The notes beneath the pieces were generated by a model. The model was not told the DNA's origin. It ran no database searches and saw nothing but the letters and a program-made list of their open reading frames with translations. Made by a program: the position numbers and the translations under genes. A stretch of DNA of 27,516 nucleotides from Irineochytrium annulatum (lineage: Eukaryota; Chytridiomycota; Chytridiomycetes; Chytridiales; Chytridiaceae): contig JADGJL010000273.1 of assembly GCA_027600665.1 (NCBI GenBank), forward strand, positions 1-27,516. The letters run 5' to 3'. The stretch's first letter is position 1, and every line of letters begins with the position of its first letter. Positions 1-14,500 of the stretch are shown in pieces.

Positions 1-76
1 CCTTTGCATTTATCTGCCTTTTTTTAACCCCAAAAACCCCGTATTTTTTTATTTAACGCTTAATTTTCTTTTTTGG

Positions 77-129
77 TTACCCCCCGGCCCCTTTAAACCC
101 GGGGGGTTAAAAAAAAAAAAAAAAAAAAA
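77..129. repeat. C6/G6 inverted repeat followed by an A21 tract
   Basis: TTACCCCCCGG (77-87) is the near-perfect inverse complement of CCGGGGGGTTAA (99-110), with an 11-base loop that contains TTTAAA. It runs directly into 21 consecutive A residues (109-129). In a eukaryotic contig this is more likely a contig-edge or assembly artefact, or a simple-sequence junction, than a regulatory element. Confidence 0.5.
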
Positions 130-590
130 GTATTCATATCTGCTAGAGGTTTTCTTTCAACGTTTCCCTGTTTCCGTTGATCCCAAATTTTATCATTATT
201 TTCATCGCCATTCGCTGCCCGTTTGTTTTCTCCCCTTTTATTAGGAGCAAATGTGAATATATGTACGTGATTGCAAGATAAGTCCAATATGATGTGTTGG
301 TCCTACATTCGCATCGATAAGCTGTTTTGCTGTAGGTTTCTGAGATAGGAAGTGTCTTCCGAAGCCGTTACGACAATGAGAGTTGCCCCCTTCGCCATCA
401 CTGCATTGGACCAGAAAGTAGAAGCGTTATTGAGCAAATGCAGCAGCCAACGTGATCAGGCCGTGTGTAGTCAACACTCGTAAGCCCACTGAATCTGAAG
501 GAAAAAGGGAAACGTGGTGCATTCACTTAATGAAAAGTGGAAGAAAAGGAAACAACAAAAAGTGCGAGAAAGACCTATCTTCTTACCTTT

Positions 591-690
591 TCGTCATCTG
601 CGCGCCTGGCGATAATGTTTGCTAGTCCTGAGATCCCAAGCGGAGCGGTCGCAATCGCCAGCAGTTTTTGTATGAGGCAGCTTTTCAATG
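591..690 (-). other. Possible short exon with a hydrophobic segment (weak)
   Basis: On the minus strand a frame reads LLAIATAPLGISGLANII, then ARRADDEK, and ends exactly at a GTAAGA donor-like site. The composition suits a small membrane or mitochondrial protein. I could not find a matching upstream exon with a start codon. The nearest acceptor (CTTCAG) leads to a stop after only a few codons. It may be chance, or part of a small gene such as an inner-membrane subunit. No function is assigned. Confidence 0.15.
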
Positions 691-979
691 GAGATTCAAT
701 TTTTCTTTTTTACTTCGTACTAAAATGTTGATCCAACAACAAAGAAGATTACGAGCTGGGATTTGCTGATCTATCAAATCATGATATCGTTAAGCGCAGC
801 GATATAAAAACTTGAAATTCATAACTGCCGTAAAACGGCGTGCTTTTCTCAAAGCGAAAGTCCCCGTCATTCATGGCGAGTGATTCAATCATACGTTGAA
901 AGGCAGTAAGCGGCAGTACATATTGTCGGCAACGAAATTTTCCAAAGACGATTTTTATTAGTCAAGCTACGGTAATTTA

Positions 980-4831
<3,852 letters not shown>

Positions 4832-4855
4832 TAAGCGCGGCAACTTTAGAAGAAG
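4832..4855. promoter_or_regulatory. Minimal bidirectional gap between PEX6 and uL1m start codons
   Basis: Only 24 bp separate the divergent start codons at 4831 (minus) and 4856 (plus). Both starts are supported by the proteins: PEX6 MRRRLKPVL and a uL1m basic presequence MALPTCRAARA. Each 5' UTR and any promoter must therefore overlap the neighbour's coding region or first intron, unless one true start is further in. Confidence 0.55.
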
Positions 4856-6029
4856 ATGGCGCTTCCGACATGCCGAGCCGCGCGCGCGTGCAGCAGCTTC
4901 CTGGTAGGCGCGAGTCCTGTGATTGATTGCTGTTTCTTGAATTGACCGCGAATGAACAGCTCCCGTATCCGGTGTTCGGCGGCGTCCGCTTCTACAACAA
5001 GGCCACACACTTGCGGCAGAAGCGGCTCAAGAAGAAGATGGCGAACCAGGACGACGTCACCTTTGCCGAGGCAATGGACGTGATGAGGGTTAGTTAATGA
5101 CCGTTTCTTCTCGTGCGCTTTCGTACCTAACCGACGTTTTTGTAGACATACTGCTTGAGGGAGGACCGAACAGTCTCCGCGCATATCGCTTGTAAAAAAC
5201 CGGAGGAGGGAGCAAAGCCGACGCGTGGGGATTTGCTGCTGCCTGTGCCGATGTCGACGGACACATCGTCAATTGTGCTCGTGTTCGCGAAGGGGGCGGC
5301 TGCGGAGGAGGCCAAGCGGCTGGGCGCTCATCACGTTGGCGCGGAGGAGCTGATAGCTCTGGTAATAGATCGAGCTTTCTTCATTTGCCCGAAGGAGAGA
5401 GTTTCTGATGTGAAATGTGCCTTCAGGTAGCAGCGGGGAAAGTGAACTTCGATCGGTGTTTGGCAACGAAGGAGATGTTTCCACAAGTGGTCAAAATCGC
5501 AAAGGTGTTGGGGCCTAAAGGATTGATGCCAAGTCCCGCAAGAGGTTTCGGGTCGCCTACGGATTCAGCGCTAACATTGCCTATGTGATAGGGACTGTTT
5601 CGGATGACATACCGGCCATGATGTCCGTCATGCAGGCGACATCAAAGTATGAGATGGACGAGGAACTAATGATTCATATGCGTACGTTTTGCTCGCGTAA
5701 TGTTGACATTGTGTGTAAGTAATACGTTAATAGCCATCGCACAAACCGCATGGCCAACGGAGCGCATTCTCGGTACGTCTTCTGTGTTGTTGTCGTGGCA
5801 CCAGCTTACTCTTCATCTGCAGCGAATTTGAAGGCGCTCGCTCAATCCGTTATTAACGCGAGACCAGCGAAGACGGACGGTAAGCATTTCCCCTACAGCC
5901 GAGAATTAACTTATTTATATGGCAACAGCATCAACATTCATCGAGGGCATTTACGTCTCGGCCCCCTTCGCGCCGGGCATCAAGCTCCCTTTAGCGCCCT
6001 TCCGCGATCTGTTTTCCAAGAAGAAATAA
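4856..6029 (+). CDS. MRPL1: Mitochondrial large-subunit ribosomal protein uL1m, 8 exons
   Basis: uL1 forms the L1 stalk of the large ribosomal subunit and controls release of deacylated tRNA from the E site; this is the mitochondrial form. Exons: 4856-4903, 4960-5088, 5146-5361, 5427-5544, 5592-5681, 5734-5772, 5823-5879, 5929-6029. They total 266 codons (265 aa). A basic, Ser/Ala-rich presequence is followed by the two-domain L1 fold. Signature segments are VLVFAKGAAAEEAKRLGA, GKVNFDRCLATKEMFPQV, the hallmark AKVLGPKGLMPSPARGT, and the C-terminal FIEGIYVSAPFAPGIKL. The gene ends FSKKK-stop and AATAAATA overlaps the stop, a possible polyadenylation signal. It diverges from PEX6 and is followed by ACADSB on the same strand after about 130 bp. 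Confidence 0.93.
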
Positions 6030-6161
6030 ATACAGTAACAACAGTGTAATAAGCCATGCTATGGCACGGGAATATCCGGTTGCTTTCAACACGTGAGACG
6101 CGACGAGATCGAGACGTCACTTCTCTTTCACTTCATTCCGCGTCGTCAACGCATTTCCATC

Positions 6162-7915
6162 ATGTTCATCCGATCGCTCTCACGCGTCGCCATCGCGCCC
6201 GCCGCACGCTCCCTGACCGCCCGGTACGCCATTGACACTCACCTGGCCGGCCTATCTCAGCTGACCGTCCCATACGCAGATCCTTCTCCCAAACTGCGGC
6301 GTCCCGATCAACCCTAAACTCGCTCAATGTCTTCACGGAGGAGGAGCAGATGCTGAGGGAATCAGGTGCGCTGATGGCTGCAACTACTGCCTCGTACCCA
6401 CCGTGTGTGCAGTGGCCAAGTTCGCGAATGAGCAGGTGAAGCCGAAAGTCAGGGAGATGGACGAGAATGAGCTCTTAGACAAGAGCATCCTGCAGGGGCT
6501 GTTCGATCAGGGCGTAAGTAACCGGGCGCTGTGTGCGGGCACGTCATTAACGTGTTTTTGTGTGCAGCTGATGGGCATCGAGACTCCCTCCAAATATGAC
6601 GGCGCTGGCACCTCCTTCACCGCCGCCATCATCGCCGTCGAGGAGCTCGCGAAGATTGACCCGTCCATTAGTGTTATCTGCGATGTGCAGAACACGCTCG
6701 TTAACACCCTATTTCGCAAGTACGGGACCGAGGCACAGAAGGAAAAGTACCTTACCAAGCTTGCCACGGACACCGTACGTTCTGCCCTCCTTCTTTTTAT
6801 ATTTAACGTTACTACAGGTCGGCTGCTTCTGCCTGTCCGAGGCCGGCTCCGGCTCCGACGCCTTCGCGCTCCAGACGCGCGCCGACAAGCAGGGCGACTA
6901 CTACGTCCTGAACGGGTCAAAAATGTGGATCACGAACTCATACGAGTCGGACATTTTCCTTGTATTCGCCAACGTGGACCCGAGCAAGGGTTATAAGGGT
7001 ATTACATGCTTTATCGTTGAGAAGGACATGGGGGTCGAGATTGCAAAGAAGGAGATTAAGGTGCGCGTGCGTTATGTGGTTTAAAGGTGTTCAATGTTGG
7101 GTAGCTCGGTATTCGCGCGTCATCGACTTGTGGGTTGTCGTTCGACGATGTTAAGGTAAGCACTGGCCCTTCCTATTGTCTCTTACAGAGATGTGTAGGT
7201 CCCCGCAGCGAACGTCTTAGGTGAAGTCGGGAAGGGCTACAAGTACGGTGAGCATTAAATCCTTTGCTATCGTAGTCAGCGTAGAATTCAAGTTGTTGCA
7301 TAGCTATCGAGATTCTGAACGAGGGCCGCATCGGTATCGCCGCGCAGATGCTGGGACTCGCCCAAGGAGTCTTCGACGAGGCGCTCCCTTACACGTTCCA
7401 GAGGAAGCAGTTCGGGACGGCGATTGGTGATTTCCAGGTAGGCATGCCTTTTTTAGTACGCGGGCGAGCGACTGCTCACATGGTTCATGCAGGGAATGCA
7501 ATTTCAATACGCTCAAATTGCTATGGAGATCGAGGCCGCTAGGCTGCTTACGTATAATGCGGCTCGCCTAAAGGAGAGCGGGAAGGATTTCGTGAAGGAG
7601 GCTGCTATGGCGAAGCTGTACGCGTCGCAAGTCGCCGAGCGGGCGTCGTCGAAGGCGATTGAGTGGGTTGGCGGTGTCGGTTTTACTCGGGGTATGTTGC
7701 CTTTCTTGCATCGAAGGTGGAGGGATTATTTACATCTGTTTAGAATACCCGATTGAGAAGTTCTTCCGTGACTCGCGGATAGGAGCTATCTACGAGGGGA
7801 CGAGCAACATCCAGTTGGCGACGATCGCCAAGTATGTCGCCACTTATTATAGTCGTTAGGTGGCTCGTCTAACCATCTTTTTAACAGATTTATTAAGGCC
7901 CAATACTCAAAGTAG
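6162..7915 (+). CDS. ACADSB: Short/branched-chain acyl-CoA dehydrogenase, mitochondrial, 11 exons
   Basis: A flavoprotein that makes the first alpha,beta double bond in short or branched acyl-CoA (for example 2-methylbutyryl-CoA in isoleucine breakdown) and passes electrons to ETF. Exons: 6162-6223, 6280-6365, 6413-6513, 6568-6774, 6818-7060, 7105-7155, 7199-7247, 7304-7437, 7493-7691, 7744-7831, 7888-7915. They total 416 codons (415 aa). An Arg/Ala/Ser-rich targeting peptide ([18 protein letters not shown]) precedes a full acyl-CoA dehydrogenase. The FAD-binding signatures are [16 protein letters not shown] and [25 protein letters not shown] and [16 protein letters not shown] follow. The catalytic base is Glu395 in [10 protein letters not shown]. 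The last exon adds FIKAQYSK; without that splice the frame would stop at 7859. Assignment to the SBCAD rather than SCAD branch is by overall resemblance only. Confidence 0.9.
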
Positions 7916-7965
7916 CTTCTGTCCGCAGCTGCCTCATCATAAATAAAAACAACATATATAATACT

Positions 7966-10337
7966 TCAACTGAGTTCGTAGAGGACGTCCGCCACAAACT
8001 TCGAAATCTTTGGGTTATTGGTCATTGCGTTGGCCAAATCAATTTCGTAAGCCGTGAACAATTCCCTGTTCCGAGGATTCCGGGCCAGGTTGCGCATCAC
8101 GAGCAACGACGTTAAAGGCACTCCCTTGAGATCGTCCGAGTCATCCGACACGGTGAGCACTTTCGGGGGCGCAGGTGGTGTGCCGAAAGTGCTCTTCGCA
8201 GGTGGTCCGAGGTGAATTTGGAAGTGGCTTAAGGCTTTGTCCCGCGGCAGCGGGTAGGCATCTAACGCCGTGCAGTTCTTCCAGCGGCACTGGAACCGAC
8301 TCCCGTTTGGAGGCAAATGGCTCAACGCCACGTGCTGAAAGAGATCCTTGTCGGACACGAACTGCTGTTTGCATTCGTCCGGTACCGAAAGCCTATCACC
8401 GAGGTTCGTCCACCGGCAACGAGTATCGGACGTATCATCCGCGACGGAAACCATGCTATCAACGCTAAAGTCATTCTATTGACCGGACCCATGACTTAGC
8501 ACATCGTTTGACGTCGAGAAAAACCAACCATTGAGCCCGTCGATTGCCGGTTTAGCTGACCAGATAGAGGCTGCTGTTGGGCAGGCGTCCCTCCCACTGT
8601 CTGAGGGGAAGGCGATTGATATGGGGCTCCCGTCACAGAGCCTGTTTTCGGCGGTCGCCCGCGTCTTCCTGAGTTGTTCGCATTCATTCCTCCCTGCATC
8701 ATAAACTGCATGCCATTCATCTGTATCCCTTGTCCAATACTTGGAGTCCCCGCCAACGTCGGCATCTGCATCCCCGGAGCCTGAGGCATTAAAGGCATCT
8801 GTTGCATCCCGTTCAGATTCATCATCCCAGGAAACATCTGATTGAAAGAAAACGGGCTGAATGGCGTTGGTTGCCCAGTGTTCGACGTATTTCCGACCAT
8901 GTTCCCCGTCTGATTCGCATCCCCCTCCGCGAGGACTTCCTCCATCCCGTCTAAATCGTCCTCCATCTCATCGTTGTTCGAAGACGGCATCGAGCCTGGT
9001 TGCAATCCTGACTGCATGTGCCGCGGGGCCGCCATGGGTACCTTTCGAACGCCTCGAAGAACCGGCAGAGCAACATCGACGGTAACTTTGCCGGGCCAGC
9101 ATCTTCTAATTTCTACGCAAAAAGCGTCGAGCGTTATTAAAGGACGGGACGTAACGGTGCACCACTCGTCAAGTTGGCGTTTAATGTCTTTCATATAGAC
9201 CTGCTGGTCGGGTGACGGTTCATAGAAACTACGAAGCCTGAGAGCATTTAGCAATCAGACAAGACTCGGGCCATCTCACCATCCACCAATCCAATCCTGT
9301 CCCATCGCGTTTGGAATAATGCTTTGGATGGCATTTGGCCTTTGGGCATTCGGATTCTGTTGGGCTAAAGGTTGACGCGCCTCAGCTGTAGGGATTTTCT
9401 CACGAAGGTGTAAAACTGACGACAGCATCCGCACGATATTTGTAGGAGCAGCAGCGATCAATTTGGCGGATGCCTCCGGTCCTAGGCCCGTCTGAATCAG
9501 CATTATCTCCAGAACGTTGTACACAATCTCCTCGTCCTTCACGAGCAGCAGTTGAAACATCCGCGCGTAGAAATCAGACTCAAGTGACATCAAACACGTG
9601 TGGTTGATCTCCTGCAAGAATAGCGAGCGGAGCGACCGCAGCGATCCGAGGACCAGCGCCCTGTCTTGCTCAAACACCATCTTCCGGAGACAGGCGAGAT
9701 AGAAGTCGTTCTTGCCGCGAAGTTGGAGGTATGGTGCCAGATTTTCGAAAATCTCAAGCGCATGGATCTTGATTTCGATGTAGTTTGAGAACGGAGGCAG
9801 TGCAAGCGCTTTGGCCAGGATAGTGAGGATGCTGTGCTGCGTGATGAAGAACCGGGCCGTGTCGTCCAGGAACGAGAAGTTTCGAAGGATGTGCATGACC
9901 TGCATCACTCGCTCCATCAGCTCGGCCGACTCCTTGTTGTTAAACACGGTGAACTCGTTGAATACAGGCAGCAAGAGATGTTTCCCAGGCTTTTTCTGTG
10001 TCCAGCTTTCAGTCTCCAGCGTGGTCTCGAAGTTATCGAGGGCCGTATTCAACTTCAACTGCTCGAAGAAGGGCTCTGAGTGCGCGATAATGCAGTCCAG
10101 CAGCCCAAGCACCTTCTCGATGCGCACTTGTGGCGGACATGTGTACGACAGTTTTACGAGCTTGTTGAAAGCCCAGTCGACTTCATTGGGGAGCCCAGAC
10201 TGCAAGGACAGAAGGAGTCTGTTGAGCGATAAAACATCAAAATCAGTGGTTGTTCCCCTATGTTGCTACCTGTTATGCGGACCCCCAGCAAGAAAGTTCA
10301 GGTCGGGATCGTTCACGCGTATGGGCTGTTGATGCAT
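7966..10337 (-). CDS. RSC9: Rsc9/ARID2-type subunit of the RSC (PBAF) chromatin remodeller, 4 exons
   Basis: Rsc9 is a core subunit of the RSC remodeller, orthologous to ARID2/BAF200, and acts in the nucleus. Exons (descending): 10337-10270, 10218-9280, 9237-8529, 8475-7966. They total 742 codons (741 aa). The order is a short start (MHQQPIRVNDPDLNFLAG), an armadillo-like helical region (about 20-330, starting NRLLLSLQSGLPNEVDWAF), an RFX-type winged helix (about 337-400, LRSFYEPS to IRRCWPG), a disordered Gln/Met/Asn/Gly linker, and paired C2H2-type zinc fingers near 590-660 (CRW...C...H...H twice). The C-terminus is helical, with SLLVMRNLARNPRNRELF. No ARID domain is present at the N-terminus, unlike human ARID2. 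The gene converges on ACADSB (50 bp gap) and diverges from CCDC25. Confidence 0.85.
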
Positions 10338-10409
10338 TGCTCTTGAGACACGCTCATATTAAGACGGAGGAGGCTTGATCAGCGACCTACTTGGCGGCCG
10401 CTGAACGAG
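10338..10409. promoter_or_regulatory. 72-bp bidirectional promoter region between RSC9 and CCDC25
   Basis: The start codons of RSC9 (10337, minus) and CCDC25 (10410, plus) are 72 bp apart. The gap holds a NotI-like GCGGCCGC palindrome at about 10395-10402, a GC-rich centre typical of divergent housekeeping promoters. No TATA box is evident. This is inferred from position and not from a recognised factor site. Confidence 0.5.
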
Positions 10410-11331
10410 ATGCTACTGTTCTCGAGCGACGGTTCGTTTATTTGAATGACGATGGGCCGAGATGCTAACATGTCCTAATAAGTGGTGGACCCGCCTGTGG
10501 CCCTTTACATGGGAAAGGACAAGTTTGAAAGTGAGACCTGATTCAATTTCCTAGGAGTTTAATGACTCAATCAGATGAGGAGCTGATCAAGTACGGCTGG
10601 GACGAGGACGTTTGGTAATCTTCGCCTTTAGCCCTTTACCCCTTCGTATGCTCAATGGCATGATGACCTAGGTTTCACGTGGACAAGATGAGTTCTGCGC
10701 ACGTTTACCTTCGGCTGCCGCGGGATATGGACTGGGATGTGATACCGGAGGAGTTGCTGCAAGACATTGCGCAGCTGACGAAGGCGAACAGCATTGAAGG
10801 TGGGCGGGCTATTACGCGGTGTTGCTAAATAAACTTACTCGGTTGCAGGGAACAAAAAGAACAACATCACGGTGTTATACACACCATGGTCCAACCTGAA
10901 GAAGACGCCTGGGATGGAAACGGGTCAAGTTACCTTTCACAAGCCGACGCTGGTGAAGAAGGTGTTTGTCGAGAAGCGTATGAACGAGATCATCAATCGG
11001 TTGAACAAGACAAAGGAGGAAATCTACCCTGACCTTTCGGAGGAACGAGTCAACCGGAAGCGCGAGGACAGAAAACAACTGCGGCATGTTGAAAAGATGA
11101 AGGTAAATATTCGTTTTTTTTCCTCGTGCTTTGCTCAACGGCCCGTCCTCCCGTACAACATAACAAATAATTTAAAATCGGCAATAGAAACAAGAGGAAT
11201 TGGAGAAGGCGGCCGAGAGGAGGCAACAACAAGACATTAAAAGCTATAAGGGGATAATGGATGAGGAGTCCATGAAATCCAACAGGTACTTCGCCGAGAA
11301 GGGGATAGCGGCAGAGGACGACTTCATGTAG
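10410..11331 (+). CDS. CCDC25: CCDC25 / NFACT-R (DUF814) domain protein, 6 exons
   Basis: A small, conserved eukaryotic protein with an NFACT-R RNA-binding domain and a C-terminal coiled coil; the human form has also been reported as a DNA sensor. Exons: 10410-10431, 10483-10530, 10575-10614, 10672-10799, 10849-11102, 11188-11331. They total 212 codons (211 aa), almost the human length. Family signatures are [72 protein letters not shown] and [18 protein letters not shown], then a Lys/Glu/Gln-rich helix. It ends in the acidic AAEDDFM, comparable to the acidic FM end of animal CCDC25. Start choice rests on [19 protein letters not shown] matching the family N-terminus. The molecular role in fungi is not settled. 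Confidence 0.92.
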
Positions 11332-11568
11332 GGGAGACACACAGCATCATTCTAGCGGAGGAGATATACATAAAGAAATTATCTATGAGTAGAGGCGTTT
11401 TTTCTTCTGCGTTTCTTTTGGAAGGTGAAACAGTACAAGTAAAAAATAATACACACGGTAGAGCGAAGAAGCAGTCCCCTCACTGAAATTCAAATAGGCC
11501 ACTATTCACTATTGATACAAACCCTTCAAAAAGTCTACGTAATACGATCTTGTTGTGGATAATTTAAT

Positions 11569-14500
11569 TTAGCCGCGCCGGAACTCCGGGTGCCATCCAG
11601 TAGCCCAAAATTGATCTCTGTGATCGGCCGTTGCTGGTACGTCTGCAGTAGCGGGCTTATTGGCATCCCAGGCATGCTTCACCGAGGGTAGACTTTGAGG
11701 AGCTTGATGTTGGAGAGTTGCGAAGTGCGGAGCTCCTTGTTGCGGCTGTTGGTTTTGTTGAAATAAAATTTGTTGTTGTTGGGCTTGGTGCAGAGCGGGC
11801 CCACCCCGGCCGATTGGGTCTGAGGACTTCATAGCAGCCTCCCATTGGGTGGACATCGCCGGCTGAGGGACTACCGAAGTTGGCGCATGTCGAGCGGCAT
11901 CAACATCCGCCCAGTTCGGTGAGTCCGCTTGCCTTTCAGCAGCCCATACACTTGCGTCGGAGTAACCACCACTTGGCCACGGCCGTCCATCACGAGTAGG
12001 GGCCTGCGTATCTTCCCAGGCGTGTTTCGTAACAAGCGATAAGTTCGGAAGACTGGCTTTCCTTCGAATGCCCGGGTTACCGCCCATCATCGAGGCGTTA
12101 ACCATTGCATTTCCGGTGGCCGGTAGCTGGGTAGGGACTTCGTTGACGTAGGCATTCCAAGCAGCGGACGATGTAGGCCTCGGTGCCCCGACGAGTCCTC
12201 CAGGCTGATTAAATTGAGTCATACCGCCCGACTGCATAGGTGGCCCGGGCGTACGAGCCATAGCCGATGTCCAATCCTTCTGTGGAACAGATTGCAGATG
12301 AGACGCTTGGAGCATGTGCTGTTGGGCGGCGTTTGCGTTCCAAGTGTTGAAGTTGCCAAGGCTGCGTTGATCCGGGACCGAAAGTTCCTGGTGCATAGCG
12401 GCTTGCAAGTTCGAATTCCACATGGCTGTCTGGGGCTGGCGGTTTTGCATCTTCGCATTCCATCCACTTTGATTTGAAGGTGGCATTATAGACGGTGCAA
12501 TTCCCGGCGTACTCCAATTCGATGTAGCTGCCATATCCTCAGCCTGACGATTCGTCGGTAAGCGCGGAGCCTGCTGCCATGACGAGGCAGTTGAAGTGAG
12601 GTCGGTCGACATTTTTCGCTGATCCGATGACCAATTGGGTGTAGCTCCGACATGCTGATGCTGTAATTGCTGCGGCATCATTTCGGCAGCACCTCCGAGA
12701 CCTTCCCACGGCGGCCTCTGTAACGTCGATTCCCCTTGGGGCTTGTCCCAATCCGCTCCGGTAGAAAAGCTGGAATGTTTTCGAGGTGGCGAGTCCCAGC
12801 TTGCGGGTTGATTGGCTTGGGTCGTCCAGCCGGCCGGAGCAGCAGTGTTTAACGTACTAGGTTCCCCAAAAAGATTACTCATCGAGCGCGAGCCGGAGAG
12901 CCGCCGATCACTGTTCCATGCAGGCATAGGAGGATTCCCGGGTTGAGATGCATTTGCTGCAATCTTTGCGATGATCAGCCAAATTGCGAAAGCGCCAACG
13001 AAAGTAGTCATACCGCTGCCGTCGCGCGGGCGAAAAGCCCGACAGGACGTTGGCCTGCTGCAGCAGGTTGCCGATTTCCATATATATCTAAAGACGGATT
13101 GCTGCTCCATTTGCGAAGGTGTTGAGCTTCTCCAGGCGCACGATTCCTCGTATCCCAATCCGACCTAAATCACAATTAACAGCCATTTACCAAGTACAAA
13201 TATTTACGTAGGGAAGCTCCCGCCATCAAGACCACCCGTTGACGATACAGTAACGCTCGAATCCGAGTTGAAGGATTTCTTCTTCCGCAGCTTTTGAAGA
13301 CGGCCTAAACAGACAATGCGAGTTAGAGCTTTAGAGCTATCACAACGCCATTTTACTTGGATCGTACTCAAGCTTCAGTCGGGCCCCGTTGAGACGCTGG
13401 TACAAACGCTTAAGGCGCTAAACTTTAAGAGCAACAGTACCTCGCCGCTAAGTCGTAACGCCTTCTCCATATCTTCTTCTCGTATGTCAACATACGCACA
13501 TGGTCGCTTATCAGGTTTCCCAGTTGACAATTTCACCCTTATCACCTTTGCAATCATTTAAATCGGCCAACCACTCTAAATCTACGAACCGCAATAGATC
13601 TGAAGTATAACCGCAAGTCTTGCTCTGTGGCGTCCTCCGGTAAATTTCCAACCCAGATGGTTGCAACGCCGGGAATGGGTTGCTACGAGTAAGAAACATC
13701 AATATACCAGAGTAGCAAATAAAATGAAGCGCACGCACCTCATAGAAATCCTCGAACTCTTCGCTACTGTCAGATGCAGTGTCCCACACGCTCCTATCAG
13801 GTCCAGCGGCAGCGCGGTCCCAAGCGCTTGCCGCCGTAGAAAGTGCACCGTCTTCAACTTTTGGTTCCCCAGCACCTTCTGCGGAGGAATCGCGCACAGC
13901 AGTTGGCTCTGAGTTCAATGGCGGCGCCAAAGCTCGAGTCTCTTCCCAATTCGGGGGTGTCGAATTGCAGGCGACGTTCACAGCGGAATCCCAACGCATC
14001 GATTCGGATGAATCATTGGGATGACTAAGCCCGTCGTCATAGCGATGCTCGGCTGTGTTACTCTCGGACTTTCGGCGTGTAAGTGTTCCGCCTCGCCAAA
14101 AAGAAAAAAGGAAAAAAAGAAATAAAAAACTACCACTAAGTGAAGTGACTCTTCGAACGAGTTTGACAGTGTCTGGAGATCCGGAGGCGATTCCAGGGTT
14201 GCAACAGGCGCAGGCGTAAGTTCGTACGATCGATCATCGATTGGCGTTGTAATGAGGTCGTTGGTCGTTGAGGTTGATCCTACTTTTAAAGAAATCAGAA
14301 CGAATTGAGGTCCGTTACACTCCTTACCGGAAGATACCAATTTAAAATCTAAAGATGACACAGCATCTTGCAAGAAAGCATAACCAAACTGTGCTTCGGA
14401 CAGGCCAAAGTAGACAGTGTTATTATCCGAGCCCGGAATCGTCTTCCAAGTTTGCTCCGCCAGTGCGAAATGCGCAGACTCTTCGGGGCTACCATGGTGT

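Larger units (their letters stand above)
1..979. other. 5' end of window without a convincing gene; homopolymer-rich start
   Basis: The first 130 bases are runs of T, C, G and A and look like a contig end or low-quality assembly. From 290 to 979 no reading frame with a recognisable domain is seen. The only coding-like trace is a short hydrophobic minus-strand frame around 591-690 followed by a good splice donor, listed separately. The stretch just upstream of 980 would hold the 3' UTR of PEX6. Confidence 0.5.

Noticed and set aside
7800..7859. ACADSB ending at the unspliced stop at 7859
   Set aside because: A GTATGT donor and TTTTTAACAG acceptor give a short final exon, and FIKAQYSK is a better C-terminus for this family than VATYYSR.
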